This document shows positions 25,638 through 34,013 of a stretch of DNA of 39,496 bases, piece by piece. How positions within the stretch are numbered: position 1 is the stretch's first letter; each line of letters starts with the position of its first letter. Source of the stretch: a virus; the IMG/VR virus record IMGVR_UViG_3300044639_000747, positions 1-39,496 of that record. The stretch is one strand, 5' to 3'. Both the position numbers and the translations under genes were made by a program. The notes under the pieces are model-generated. The model saw only the letters and a list, made by a program, of their open reading frames with translations. It was not told the origin of the DNA and searched no databases.

Positions 25638-26753
25638 ATGGCTCGTAATTATTCCTCTGTTGTTGAACCTAAAACACTAACCGCTAATGTCGGTACCAGT
25701 GATGTACAAATCACTCTTAACAATGTAACTGGTCTACCTAGTGCACCATATGTCCTAGTCCTTAATCCAGATACTGTAAAAGAAGAAGCAGTTCTAGTCA
25801 CTGTTGACCAGACTGGTGTAACTTCTCCAACTCTAAAAGTAGAACGTGCCATTGAAGCACGTAGTGGTTTGGGTACTGCTCAGACTCATAGCGTTGGTAA
25901 CATTGTTAAGCACATGATTGTTGGCTCTGACATGCAGATTGTGCATGACCACTTTAGTGATGACAATACAACTTCTGGTACTGCACATGGTGCAACTGGT
26001 GGTGTTGTTGGTCGCACCAACAGCCAGACCCTAACTAACAAAACAGTTAACCTAGCAGATAACACATTGACTGGTACCAAAGCGCAATTTAATGCGGCAC
26101 TATCTGATGCTGACTTTGCTACCATTGGTGGCACAGAAACATTAACTGCTAAGACTTTAACAACCCCAACAATTACAAGTCCAGTAATTACTGGTGGTAC
26201 GATTAATGGTGGTGCTGCATTAACAGTTGACTCAACTGAACTTAATAAACTTGATGGTGTTACTGCAACCACCGCTCAAATCAATGGGCTTGATACTCTT
26301 ACCGCTTCACGTGCTATAGTAACTGCTGGTTCAGGAACATTAACTGCAGCAGTTACAACTTCTACTGAAATTGCTCGCCTCAGTGGTCTTAGTAGTAATG
26401 TTCAAGACCAGTTAAATACCCTAAGTAGTGAAAAATTAAACAAGACTGGTGGAACAGTCACTGGAATCCTAAACGTAGCCACCGAAGGCGACCTTAGAGT
26501 TGCTGGAGATGTGGTTAGAGCATCAGTTGGTGGAGTGGGAAGTGCTGCGTCAAGTGGGACTACTAGTGTTTCTCATGGTCTTGGAACTACACCAAGTTCT
26601 GTCGTAGTAGGTATGCGTACTGCTGGCACAACAACTGGTTCTCCAAGAATTTTTTATGTTACTGCTGTGGATTCAAATTCATTTGATGTTCGTGCTCTTG
26701 ATACTGCTGGAAACCAGCAATCAGGAGCATTCTACTGGATTGCAATAGCGTAA
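25638..26753 (+). CDS. Tail fibre with C-terminal domain shared with the collagen-like fibre
   Basis: A 371-aa Thr/Val/Gly-rich fibre. Residues 1-75 are an attachment domain similar in style to the start of the previous protein (VTLEEAVLV-like strands). The middle has TLTNKT, TLTAKTLTTPTI and ITSPVITGGTI repeats, typical of phage fibre shafts, and ELNKLDGVTATTAQIN, a common fibre segment. The last 80 residues (SVGGVGSAASSGTTSVSHGL onward) align with the collagen fibre C-terminus. Probable receptor-binding fibre. Confidence 0.8.
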   Translation: MARNYSSVVEPKTLTANVGTSDVQITLNNVTGLPSAPYVLVLNPDTVKEEAVLVTVDQTGVTSPTLKVERAIEARSGLGTAQTHSVGNIVKHMIVGSDMQIVHDHFSDDNTTSGTAHGATGGVVGRTNSQTLTNKTVNLADNTLTGTKAQFNAALSDADFATIGGTETLTAKTLTTPTITSPVITGGTINGGAALTVDSTELNKLDGVTATTAQINGLDTLTASRAIVTAGSGTLTAAVTTSTEIARLSGLSSNVQDQLNTLSSEKLNKTGGTVTGILNVATEGDLRVAGDVVRASVGGVGSAASSGTTSVSHGLGTTPSSVVVGMRTAGTTTGSPRIFYVTAVDSNSFDVRALDTAGNQQSGAFYWIAIA

Positions 26754-28981
26754 TGACAGTTAATAGAGACATTACTGAAAGTGTTCCCTATGACATTTCT
26801 ATTCCATCAACAGAAGCAACCTTTGAATTAACTGACACGGCATACGATGTTGTCATTGATGACCTACCATTCATTGTAAAGGTAAGTAACCAAGACCCAT
26901 ACCGCCGTGAGACTGCACCATTTAAGAAGGACCAGTTTGATAATAGTCCTGAACCAGGTGAGCAATCTCTAACTGGTTGGTGGTTACGTTCACAAACATC
27001 TTGGCACAACGGTGCTGGCATTAAGTTCTATGAACCAGGCACAGACTATCAGCATGTAAGCCATAGGTTTTCTGACAGTCGTGGTGTAGATGTATGGACT
27101 ATTGGTGAAGCAAAACTTCTTCCAGAAGTCATTGATGTTTACACTGGCAATAACTTAATTAATGCTGCTGTTGGCAGTGATGGTGCTGATGTACTTGTAT
27201 CAGGTGATGCTGTTGGTGCACTAAAGAAGATTTCCTTTAGTGGAGATAATCAAGCAACCGCTACAGCATATACCATAGCAAGTCATACATCCTTTCCTTT
27301 TAAGTCAGTAACAACTGATGGGTCTAAGTATTACGCCGCCTGTACCACCTGTGTTCACACTGGTTTAATAAGTGCTAACTCTGATGTTGTTTCCTATGTA
27401 CATTCTACATCTGCAAGAGATAATGTATTCATAAAGTATGTCAAGGGTTATGTTCTACTTGGCACTGGAAGAACCTTAACAAATCTGCACGACATTGATA
27501 GTGCATCAACTACACACGGTCACGGTAGTGTAACTATTCCAACAACTGGTTACTTCAAGAACCATTTAAATACTCAATGGAACTGGAATGATGCTACCGC
27601 TAGTCCTGGTCCTATTTATGTATCTGGCAATGGTGGCAACAATGGTGAAGTGTGGCAGGTTTATGTTGATACTAGCGATACATCACCAACCAACAACCTT
27701 GACATGGCTGGTGCCACTATGGTTATCAGTCTTCCAGATGGTGAAAAGATTAATGCAATCCACTACTACCTTGGAGTTCTTGCTTTAGGAACAACTAGAG
27801 GATTACGTATCTGTCCAGTTAACGGTAATGGTCAGGTAGTTCTTGGTCCACTGTTATATGAAAACGGTTACTACCCAGTTAATGGTTTTACAGAATCTGG
27901 AAATTATCTATATGCAGCAACTAAAACAGATAATGAAAGTGGAACGTTTAAACACGCTTGTCTTATTCGTGTAGATTTATCTGCACAGTTTGATGATGGT
28001 ACATATGCATTCGCACATGACCTTGAGTACCGCAGTTCTGTTAATGAAACCTATTCAGTAAGCACCAAGGCTTTAACTAGCAATGTTGCAACCTTGACAA
28101 CAAGCCTTCCACATGACTTTAACGTTGGTAACAGCATCACCGTGACGGGTGTTGATGCTACGTTTAATGGCACATACATTGTGACCGCTAAGACATCTAC
28201 AACCGTATCCTACGCCAAGACCGCTACCGATGTTACATCAGTTGCCGTATCACCATATGGTTCAGTAGTTGAAACTTCAAGCAATAGTGAAGCAACTGAA
28301 GTATATCAAATTGGTGACCGCATAGTTATGGTGGTTGAAGAAGAGGGCGATGCCGCAGGTTCTGGTGAACTACACATCCAAAGTGCAACTGTTAAGCGAG
28401 ACACTGGTTGGTTTACAACAGGTAAGATTCGCTACGGTACCGTTGAACCTAAGTTCTTTAAGTACATAAACGTACAATGTACTACTGGTCAAGGTGATAA
28501 CATCCAAGTTTACACTATTGACAAGAGTGGAATTGAATCATCAGTTGCTGTTCTTTCTGAGGGTCTAAGCAATCAAGATGTTTTTATTTCCACACCAGCC
28601 ACCAAGCAAGAGTACATGTCGTTTAAGTTTGTGCTTAACAACCTAACAGATGACCAAGACGTGCCAGTGCTAGAGGCTTACCAAATTAAAGCCACACCTG
28701 CATCTCGCCGTCAACGCTTGTACCAGTACCCACTGTCTTGCTATGACCATGAGATGGATAAGTTCAACTCTCTGTTTGGTTACACTGGTCGTGCAATGGA
28801 GTTTATTCAACGCATGGAAGCCATTGAAGAAACAGGTAAGTTTGTCCATGTTACTGACTACCGCACAGGTGAACAGTACGATGGAATAATTGAAGAGGTT
28901 CGTTTTACTAACGAATCTTCCCCCGATAAAGACAACAATGGCTTCGGCGGTTTGTTGTTAGTAACAGTTAGGAAAATGTAA
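26753..28981 (+). CDS. Large tail protein, probable tail nozzle/tubular B-like (742 aa)
   Basis: A 742-aa, mostly beta protein. Residues 90-430 have repeating strand patterns (VDVWTIGEAKLL, VLLGTGRTL, GNYLYAATKTDNE) that suggest a beta-propeller. Residues 445-500 look like an Ig-like insert (HDFNVGNSITVTGVDATFNG). The C-terminal 100 residues (FNSLFGYTGRAMEFIQRMEA) resemble a tail-assembly domain with a short strand-rich end. Size and location match the nozzle protein of short tails. Coupled to both neighbours by TAATG. Confidence 0.65.
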   Translation: MTVNRDITESVPYDISIPSTEATFELTDTAYDVVIDDLPFIVKVSNQDPYRRETAPFKKDQFDNSPEPGEQSLTGWWLRSQTSWHNGAGIKFYEPGTDYQHVSHRFSDSRGVDVWTIGEAKLLPEVIDVYTGNNLINAAVGSDGADVLVSGDAVGALKKISFSGDNQATATAYTIASHTSFPFKSVTTDGSKYYAACTTCVHTGLISANSDVVSYVHSTSARDNVFIKYVKGYVLLGTGRTLTNLHDIDSASTTHGHGSVTIPTTGYFKNHLNTQWNWNDATASPGPIYVSGNGGNNGEVWQVYVDTSDTSPTNNLDMAGATMVISLPDGEKINAIHYYLGVLALGTTRGLRICPVNGNGQVVLGPLLYENGYYPVNGFTESGNYLYAATKTDNESGTFKHACLIRVDLSAQFDDGTYAFAHDLEYRSSVNETYSVSTKALTSNVATLTTSLPHDFNVGNSITVTGVDATFNGTYIVTAKTSTTVSYAKTATDVTSVAVSPYGSVVETSSNSEATEVYQIGDRIVMVVEEEGDAAGSGELHIQSATVKRDTGWFTTGKIRYGTVEPKFFKYINVQCTTGQGDNIQVYTIDKSGIESSVAVLSEGLSNQDVFISTPATKQEYMSFKFVLNNLTDDQDVPVLEAYQIKATPASRRQRLYQYPLSCYDHEMDKFNSLFGYTGRAMEFIQRMEAIEETGKFVHVTDYRTGEQYDGIIEEVRFTNESSPDKDNNGFGGLLLVTVRKM

Positions 28982-29214
28982 TGGTTGAAATTGCTAAGAA
29001 GATTGCAGCAGCGTTTGCTGTGGCTTGTCTTGGTGTTATTGGTGCTGGTTCTATCCTCGGTGTTGAGGTATGGAAGTCCGCAGCAATGGCAGGTATCGGT
29101 GCTTGCGCAGTTATCGTTGAGAAGTTATGCCGTGCATACCTTGAAGATGGTAAGTTAACCTCTGACGAAGTGGATGAAATCTTTGCATCCTACGAAAAAG
29201 GTTCCAAGAAATAA
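28981..29214 (+). CDS. Holin-like membrane protein (77 aa)
   Basis: A 77-aa protein with two hydrophobic segments (residues 6-26 and 32-48) and a charged cytoplasmic-type tail (LEDGKLTSDEVDEIFASYEKG). Length, topology and position at the start of the lysis cluster fit a class II holin. Coupled to the preceding tail gene by TAATG. Confidence 0.7.
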   Translation: MVEIAKKIAAAFAVACLGVIGAGSILGVEVWKSAAMAGIGACAVIVEKLCRAYLEDGKLTSDEVDEIFASYEKGSKK

Positions 29215-30123
29215 TTGAATAAACTATTCCGCTTAGGGATTGTTTTATTTGTAGCAAGTATGTTTATGGTGTCCACACCAACCAGTGCGTTTGCTGAACA
29301 GGCTCTCGCTGAGGTTACCTGTGCCAAAGATGATGGAACAGAACAAACATTTTCTATTGGCTGGAATAACAGTAACCAGTTTTTTGACGGTAAGGGCGAG
29401 ATACCTCGCCTCTACTGTGAAGGTGGATTCTCTAATGGTTATCCTGTTTACGTTGGGGATAACCTACCTTTAGATTCTCCACTACGCTGGTACAACGGCA
29501 TAGTTCCTATCTTAGAACCTGTGCCAAGTCCTAGCCCTGAGCCAGTCGTAAGCGTTGAACCAACTCTGGACCCAGAGCCAACGCCAACGCCTGAACCTAC
29601 TCAAAGTGAATCACCATCTCCAGAACCTACGGTAGAACCTAGTCCAACTCCAACAGTTGAACCTACAATAGAACCAAGTCCCACCCCTGTAGTAACGCCT
29701 AGCGTTACCCCTGTCGCTGAGCCTACACCATCCCCTTCCCAGGAAAGTGTCGTACCAGTACCACCAGTGCCAACTCCAACTCCAGAAGTTGTACAAGAAC
29801 CTGTACAAGTTGAGCCTGAACCTTCCCCCACCCCAACGATAATCCCTACCCCTGAATTAGTCCCAGAAATAACCCCAGAACCACAGCCTACAATGGCTGT
29901 TCCTGCCCCTGTAAGCGACACAGAGAAGTTTTTAGCCCAGGTTGAGATAGAAGTACCAACCTACCTACAAAACGTTCCTGGTGTCGTACAGTTGGCAAAG
30001 GCTGCTGAGGCAATCATGGCTATCGGTAGCGATATGACACCTGAAGAGAGAGAAGAATCTCAAGGTGTCGTAGTCGCAGCAATTATCATTGGACAGTTAG
30101 CCCAAGTCAGGAGACTTAAGTAA
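29215..30123 (+). CDS. Secreted protein with long Pro/Glu/Thr/Ser spacer (302 aa)
   Basis: A 302-aa protein starting at TTG directly after the previous stop (TAATTG). Residues 1-27 form a signal peptide (basic start, LGIVLFVASMFMV core, likely cut after SAFA). A small Cys-containing domain follows (VTCAKDDG...LYCEGGF, one possible disulfide). Residues about 100-225 are PSPEPT/PEPTPTPEPT repeats, a rigid extended spacer. The C-terminus has helices and a hydrophobic GVVVAAIIIGQLAQV stretch. It lies between holin-like and lysin genes, so it may cross or anchor in the wall during lysis, act as a spanin-like bridge, or alter the cell surface. Function unproven. Confidence 0.7.
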   Translation: MNKLFRLGIVLFVASMFMVSTPTSAFAEQALAEVTCAKDDGTEQTFSIGWNNSNQFFDGKGEIPRLYCEGGFSNGYPVYVGDNLPLDSPLRWYNGIVPILEPVPSPSPEPVVSVEPTLDPEPTPTPEPTQSESPSPEPTVEPSPTPTVEPTIEPSPTPVVTPSVTPVAEPTPSPSQESVVPVPPVPTPTPEVVQEPVQVEPEPSPTPTIIPTPELVPEITPEPQPTMAVPAPVSDTEKFLAQVEIEVPTYLQNVPGVVQLAKAAEAIMAIGSDMTPEEREESQGVVVAAIIIGQLAQVRRLK

Positions 30124-30306
30124 TTGTTTAAACGGCTAAAGAAATACTTGAAAGAAATCACAGCAGAAACATACACCTTATGTGGTCTCGCCATAGCGTA
30201 CTTTACGTTAGACGGCAGTGCCAAGAAGGTCACAGGAATCATAGCGATAGTTAGTTTTCTAGTATGGCTAGTAACAATACCACTAAGAGAAGAGGATGAA
30301 GACTAA
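30124..30306 (+). CDS. Small membrane protein, second holin candidate (60 aa)
   Basis: A 60-aa protein with a basic N-terminus (FKRLKKYLKE), two short hydrophobic stretches (TLCGLAIAYFTL and IIAIVSFLVWLVTI) and an acidic end (REEDED). It starts at TTG abutting the previous stop, as its neighbour does, and is coupled to the lysin gene by TAATG. It may be a holin or antiholin partner of the protein at 28981-29214. Confidence 0.65.
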   Translation: MFKRLKKYLKEITAETYTLCGLAIAYFTLDGSAKKVTGIIAIVSFLVWLVTIPLREEDED

Positions 30307-30737
30307 TGGCTTCACCAATGCAAGATGCAAAATATAAGGTAACTACACCCTTCGGTGTCAAGGGACGCATGTGGTCCTCTGGTCGTCACGAAGGAGTGGA
30401 CTACGCAGCACCGGTAGGTGCAGTTGTTGTTGCTCCTGTTGCTGGCAAGGTAGTTAAGGTAGGTCAGGTATGGGGTTCTGCTTTTGGTTCATACTCAGTA
30501 CTACTCAAAGTTGAAGGCGGTCATCTTCTCTTTGCTCACCTATCCTCGTACAAGGTCAAGGTCGGACAGAACCTTAAGGCTGGAGATTTCATCGGTAAGG
30601 TTGGGAAAGAAGGCAATGTCACAGGCCCACACTTACACATGGAACTACAGGCAGGTCCAGGCTGGAAGCGTGGCGGTGGTTTAGACCCTGCTAAAATTAT
30701 TGCTGAAGTTAAAAAGGCAGTAACACCAAAGGCTTAG
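30306..30737 (+). CDS. M23-family (LytM-like) peptidoglycan endopeptidase, endolysin
   Basis: A 143-aa single-domain M23 peptidase. It shows the zinc-binding H-x3-D (HEGVD, residues 28-32) and the HxH motif (GPHLHME, His 109 and 111), plus FAHLS near 78. The core VAPVAGKVVKVG is typical. It has no signal peptide or cell-wall-binding domain, so it needs a holin to reach the wall. It would cut peptide cross-bridges. Last gene of the late operon, 14 nt before the terminator region. Confidence 0.9.
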   Translation: MASPMQDAKYKVTTPFGVKGRMWSSGRHEGVDYAAPVGAVVVAPVAGKVVKVGQVWGSAFGSYSVLLKVEGGHLLFAHLSSYKVKVGQNLKAGDFIGKVGKEGNVTGPHLHMELQAGPGWKRGGGLDPAKIIAEVKKAVTPKA

Positions 30738-30750
30738 TACCTAAAAAACT

Positions 30751-30790
30751 AATAACCCCCCAAGGAGAAATCCAAGGGGGGTTATTTTTT
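30751..30790. terminator. Strong bidirectional terminator between convergent modules
   Basis: AATAACCCCCC and GGGGGGTTATT form a perfect 11-bp stem with a 14-nt loop. A run of T follows on the plus strand (to 30790), and on the minus strand TTAGTTTTTT follows. It lies 14 nt after the lysin stop and 4 nt from the end of the last leftward gene, so it should end both operons. Confidence 0.92.
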
Positions 30791-30793
30791 ATG

Positions 30794-30961
30794 TTAAGTT
30801 ATAGCCTTAACTGAATGCTGACAGTAACAATCAACTGCCTTGCACATAGCGTGTAAGGTCTTAGCCTTGTACCAGAGTTCCCTTCGGAACATATGGGCTA
30901 GGGTAAACTCAGAGGATAATCTTGATGCATCTCCTGCTCTCTGGCACTGTAGGCAAATCAT
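30794..30961 (-). CDS. Small zinc-finger-like protein (55 aa)
   Basis: A 55-aa frame opening MICLQCQRAGDAS and ending with HAMCKAVDCYCQH. It has CxxC at residues 3-6, then H/C/C/C/H ligands near the C-terminus. The M-x-C-x-x-C-x-x-A-G ... H-x-x-C ... C-x-C-Q-H pattern is familiar from small actinophage proteins. Purine-rich AGAGGAAAGA precedes the ATG at 30961. It is the last leftward gene before the terminator. It shares 53 bp with the upstream frame. Confidence 0.75.
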   Translation of the reverse strand: MICLQCQRAGDASRLSSEFTLAHMFRRELWYKAKTLHAMCKAVDCYCQHSVKAIT

Positions 30962-31091
30962 CTTCTTTCCTCTCTAGTTTGTAAACTCTAAACCATAGGT
31001 TATCAAGTTCTTGATAGAACTCATTCCGAAAGTTCTGAGATTCTTTCCATTGTTCCTGATGCAACTTCTTCTTCAACTTTTTGTTCCACAT
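30909..31091 (-). CDS. Small charged helical protein (60 aa), tentative
   Basis: A 60-aa frame, highly charged and predicted helical (WNKKLKKKLHQEQWKE, then LDNLWFRVYKLERKEDD), possibly a short coiled coil. GAAGGA lies 9 nt before the ATG at 31091. It overlaps the sigma-like gene by 71 bp and the zinc-finger gene by 53 bp, more than is usual here, so it is less secure than its neighbours. Confidence 0.5.
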   Translation of the reverse strand: MWNKKLKKKLHQEQWKESQNFRNEFYQELDNLWFRVYKLERKEDDLPTVPESRRCIKIIL

Positions 31092-31719
31092 AATCATTGT
31101 CCTTCTGTGGCGCAAAGCCACCTAGTTTACGAACCATCTTGTTAAGTGAACGATTGGCTGCCATTGCCGTAGCCCTAGCAGTTGGTCGTTCGTTGTTAAC
31201 CATGTCATGAAGTGTCTTTGAATCAACATCCTCACCATAGAACAAGAACACTAGGTTCTGTTCTATCTCATCAAGTTCTTCAAATGCTTTCTTGATATCA
31301 GCAGCATAGGCCATGAAGTCACCTGACTCCGATGGGGCTTTCATGGTGCGACCCATGTTAGCCATGCTGTTCTCAATCTTCTGCCAGTCATCTGATAGCA
31401 CAGCAGGAATCATCATCTTAATGAACTCCTTCTTGTAGAAGAAGACATCATCAGGTGCATACCCTTCTACTCGTGCCTTCTCCTTGATGCAATAGTCATG
31501 CGAAGCATTCCGGAGGGAGCGAGCAATTAACTTGTCAGAGTCTTTCGACTCATGGTTAGTTGTCCACTCCTCCATCTTGCGTGGATGCTGTACAAACCAC
31601 AACCATATCTCTTGTTCTAAATCTGCTTTCTCCACCATTGGATACTTGCGATGATATTCGGATGCAATCTGTCGAACCATACCTTCATACTCTTGGACAA
31701 AATTATCATTAGAACTCAT
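31021..31719 (-). CDS. Sigma-70-like (ECF-type) factor
   Basis: A 232-aa protein. Residues 8-45 resemble sigma region 2 (YEGMVRQIASEYHRKYP, ADLEQEIWLWF), continuing through ARSLRNASHDYCIKEKAR. Residues 150-205 resemble region 4 (FEELDEIEQNLVFLFYGEDV then a helix pair NERPTARATAMAANRSL). Such proteins would recruit host RNA polymerase to phage promoters. The start at 31719 is used because GAGGG lies 8 nt upstream and the ATG overlaps the preceding stop. The acidic C-terminal tail (EQKVEEEVASG) is extra. Region 4 is divergent, so an anti-sigma or other HTH role cannot be excluded. Confidence 0.65.
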   Translation of the reverse strand: MSSNDNFVQEYEGMVRQIASEYHRKYPMVEKADLEQEIWLWFVQHPRKMEEWTTNHESKDSDKLIARSLRNASHDYCIKEKARVEGYAPDDVFFYKKEFIKMMIPAVLSDDWQKIENSMANMGRTMKAPSESGDFMAYAADIKKAFEELDEIEQNLVFLFYGEDVDSKTLHDMVNNERPTARATAMAANRSLNKMVRKLGGFAPQKDNDYVEQKVEEEVASGTMERISELSE

Positions 31720-32467
31720 AAACCTTACCCTCAACTACGAATGAGCGACCATTGATTGGAACATTGACTGGTGTCACATTGCCTCTACGACTGTAGAGTA
31801 TAGTGAATCCCTGTTGCCAGTTAGCACCAGTCTGTCCGAGATAGTGCGCTTGCGATAAGTCCATGAGATGGCCAACTTCCACCCCATATAACTTGTGTCT
31901 AATCTGACCACCGAAGCCGGTGTGTTCATGTTGAATACCCTGTTTGTGCGTGTGACCGCAGATAACCGAAGCCCCAATTTGTTTAGCAAGGGTAAGAGCA
32001 GTCCCACCAGGTTGTTTGTTGGCACGACCCTCATCTCCATGAGCGAGAATCCATCCTGGGGTGAACTGATAAAATTTATCGTGATATGTAATCTCGTTCT
32101 CACGGTACCGAAGTAACTTGGAATACTCAAGGTCACGTAACGATGCAAGAGCAGGGGCAAATCGTGCGACGTAGTTCTGAATTCTGTCTCCATGATTACT
32201 CCTCATTGTATGAAAAGGCTTGTCGCCTAACGCTTCCTTGAACCCTGTCATTACCTTGGTTGTTTCGTCTAAACCTTTCTGAAGAGTTCCTTCAAACTCT
32301 CCAGCCAAACCCTTGTTCCAGCGTGACGGTTCTGGGCTATCAGCCTCATCACCTACACAGAACAACTCATCTGGTTCGTAGTCTGCAACAAAGTTCATAA
32401 CTGCACGAGTTGCACGCTTATCATTGTACGGAATTTGCATATCTGATAGTACTACGATACGTTTCAT
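31709..32467 (-). CDS. Calcineurin-like metallophosphoesterase
   Basis: A 252-aa phosphoesterase with the family motifs in order: LSDMQIP (residues 7-13, Gln in place of the usual His), CVGDEAD (37-43), RSNHGDR (near 93), AHGDEG (near 147) and CGHTHKQG (near 175). The DxQ substitution is notable but does occur in phage members. It may hydrolyse nucleic acid ends or cyclic or modified nucleotides; the sequence does not say which. It overlaps the sigma-like gene by 11 bp. Confidence 0.85.
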   Translation of the reverse strand: MKRIVVLSDMQIPYNDKRATRAVMNFVADYEPDELFCVGDEADSPEPSRWNKGLAGEFEGTLQKGLDETTKVMTGFKEALGDKPFHTMRSNHGDRIQNYVARFAPALASLRDLEYSKLLRYRENEITYHDKFYQFTPGWILAHGDEGRANKQPGGTALTLAKQIGASVICGHTHKQGIQHEHTGFGGQIRHKLYGVEVGHLMDLSQAHYLGQTGANWQQGFTILYSRRGNVTPVNVPINGRSFVVEGKVYEF

Positions 32468-32484
32468 GTTGTTTCCTTATCTGT

Positions 32485-32949
32485 TTACTCTGTGTCCCAC
32501 ACGTCATCTATGACCATGATTGCAATGGTTGCATAGTTGGCGAGGTCCACGAGTGTGTCTCGGATTGATTCGTGCTTCGGTTCTCTACTGTTATCTATTA
32601 AGTTATTGAGTCGTGCTATCTTGTCATGCATACGGACACGAAGACCATTGAGTGCACCGCCTGGTGCATCACTAATATTCTTTGGACCATAGTCATTGTG
32701 CTTACTTAGCAAGATGTCTGCTAACTCATCTTGAATATCGTACAATGCAAAGCGTAGACAGAAGTCTTCTACCTCTTCGGTGGGAGACTTATGGTTACCT
32801 GAAGAAGGGTGTCGTTGCTTAGCCTCTTCACGTGCTCTATCTTTATCCCGAAGTCCCTTAGTAGGTTCAGTATGACCCCAATCTCCTGCGATGTAAACGT
32901 ATCCCTCGCCGAAGTACTCATCTTCCCACTCACTCTTCATCTTACTCAT
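32485..32949 (-). CDS. Nmad1/DUF1599-like protein
   Basis: A 154-aa protein. Residues 75-150 match the nucleotide-modification-associated domain 1 (DUF1599) pattern: ILLSKHNDYGPKNI, VRMHDKIARLNNLI and DTLVDLANYATIAIMVI. The fold is all-alpha and akin to MazG/dUTPase-type NTP pyrophosphohydrolases. The first 65 residues are a charged extension. Family members are common in phages and are linked by context to nucleotide metabolism or DNA modification; no modification methyltransferase or synthase is seen here. It overlaps the primase TOPRIM gene by ATGA. Confidence 0.75.
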   Translation of the reverse strand: MSKMKSEWEDEYFGEGYVYIAGDWGHTEPTKGLRDKDRAREEAKQRHPSSGNHKSPTEEVEDFCLRFALYDIQDELADILLSKHNDYGPKNISDAPGGALNGLRVRMHDKIARLNNLIDNSREPKHESIRDTLVDLANYATIAIMVIDDVWDTE

Positions 32950-33563
32950 GCTGCTACCTTCTCCCTAAAGAACTCTGTTCCTTGTTTGTTGAATATACTA
33001 TTAACATCTTCACCGTCTGGCATGTTGATTACAATAACGCCCTGAACTTCTCTCGCCAGTTTCTTACCAAAATCCGAACCTGGCTGGTCGCCATCCGCAA
33101 ATACATAGATACGCTCGAAATCTTGTAAGAGTTTCGAGTAGTGTCTTTTCCACGAATTAGCCCCAGGAACCCCAATTGCCGGGATACCACACTTTTGCGT
33201 GAGCGTGATTGCATCTATCTCTCCTTCACATACTGCTATAAAGTCAGTTGCCTGACCGATTGCTGCTACATTGTATAACCTTGTCTCACTGCCTGACATA
33301 CCCATGTACTTAGGTTCTTCTCCATTGATAGAACGGAACCTAATGTCCACCACACCAGTAGGTGTGATGTATGGTATGGCTAGCCTACCAACGAATTGCT
33401 CATGGCCTGGTAGAGGCTCTACGACCAAGCCCAGGTGGGCTGTATGCGCGTCTGCTAAGGTGATTCCCCGACTTGCTAGATACCCCTCTGCCTCCGCTAT
33501 GTACTTTGCGTAGTGTACTACTGCTTTGCCCAGTGATTCCTTCTGCGACCTTGACTGCTTCAC
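32946..33563 (-). CDS. DNA primase, TOPRIM catalytic part
   Basis: A 205-aa protein starting at GTG. It carries the TOPRIM motifs CEGEID (residues 112-117, catalytic Glu) and VFADGDQPG (154-162, Asp pair), preceded by a primase RNA-polymerase-like region (RLAIPYITPTGVVDIRFR). It lacks the zinc-binding domain, which is encoded by the upstream frame overlapping it by 164 bp in a different phase. The two together make a normal-sized phage primase, either as two subunits or through a +1 frameshift. It would make RNA primers for phage replication. Confidence 0.88.
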   Translation of the reverse strand: MKQSRSQKESLGKAVVHYAKYIAEAEGYLASRGITLADAHTAHLGLVVEPLPGHEQFVGRLAIPYITPTGVVDIRFRSINGEEPKYMGMSGSETRLYNVAAIGQATDFIAVCEGEIDAITLTQKCGIPAIGVPGANSWKRHYSKLLQDFERIYVFADGDQPGSDFGKKLAREVQGVIVINMPDGEDVNSIFNKQGTEFFREKVAA

Positions 33564-33777
33564 GGAACTTTATTCCTTCCTTCTCCATAATGATTTTGTA
33601 AGTATCACCTTTAATGCCACAACCAAAACAGTTGAATGCATTTTCTTCTATGTTAACTGTGGCTGATGCATGTGAGTCATCGTGGAATGGACACTTAAGT
33701 TTCTGCCATCCATTACGCTCACGATAAACCGACCCACCATAATGCTCAAGCACAGCCAAGATGCTATGCTTTTCCAT
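33400..33777 (-). CDS. DNA primase, zinc-binding part
   Basis: A 125-aa protein with the CHC2 zinc-binding domain: CPFH at residues 29-32 and CFGC at 50-53, plus KGDTYKIIMEKEGIKFREAV. The C-terminal 40 residues are basic and Ser/Arg/Pro-rich and are read in a frame different from the overlapping TOPRIM gene. The start at 33777 overlaps the preceding stop (TAATG). Overlapping two-gene primases are known, as I recall, in some mycobacteriophages, which argues against a simple sequencing error. Confidence 0.85.
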   Translation of the reverse strand: MEKHSILAVLEHYGGSVYRERNGWQKLKCPFHDDSHASATVNIEENAFNCFGCGIKGDTYKIIMEKEGIKFREAVKVAEGITGQSSSTLRKVHSGGRGVSSKSGNHLSRRAYSPPGLGRRASTRP

Positions 33778-34013
33778 TACTTCTTTAGCCCCGAACTTAA
33801 TACTGATAACAAGAATCCTGGCTTCTTTCTTTCGGGATACATGTCCCAAACAACCGAGAGCGTAAGGAATGGAATCTTTATTCCAGCATACGCTATGTTA
33901 TAGCGATTATATTCGTACACAACTCCAATGGATATTTCAGTTAAGTTTAATTCTAAATCAAAACTCAATCTTCCAAGCGTAATGCTTTTATATTCGTAAC
34001 TTGATATTCCCAT
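33777..34013 (-). CDS. Hypothetical protein (78 aa)
   Basis: Unrecognised 78-aa protein with alternating hydrophobic and polar residues suggesting beta strands (SITLGRLSFDLELNLTEISI, then AYAGIKIPFLTLSVVW). It is coupled to both neighbours by TAATG, which supports it as a real gene in the replication operon. Function unknown. Confidence 0.65.
   Translation of the reverse strand: MGISSYEYKSITLGRLSFDLELNLTEISIGVVYEYNRYNIAYAGIKIPFLTLSVVWDMYPERKKPGFLLSVLSSGLKK

Noticed and set aside
29601-29921. Minus-strand frame in the PEPT repeat
   Set aside because: Gly/Val/Ser low-complexity shadow of Pro/Glu/Thr codons; no ribosome site.
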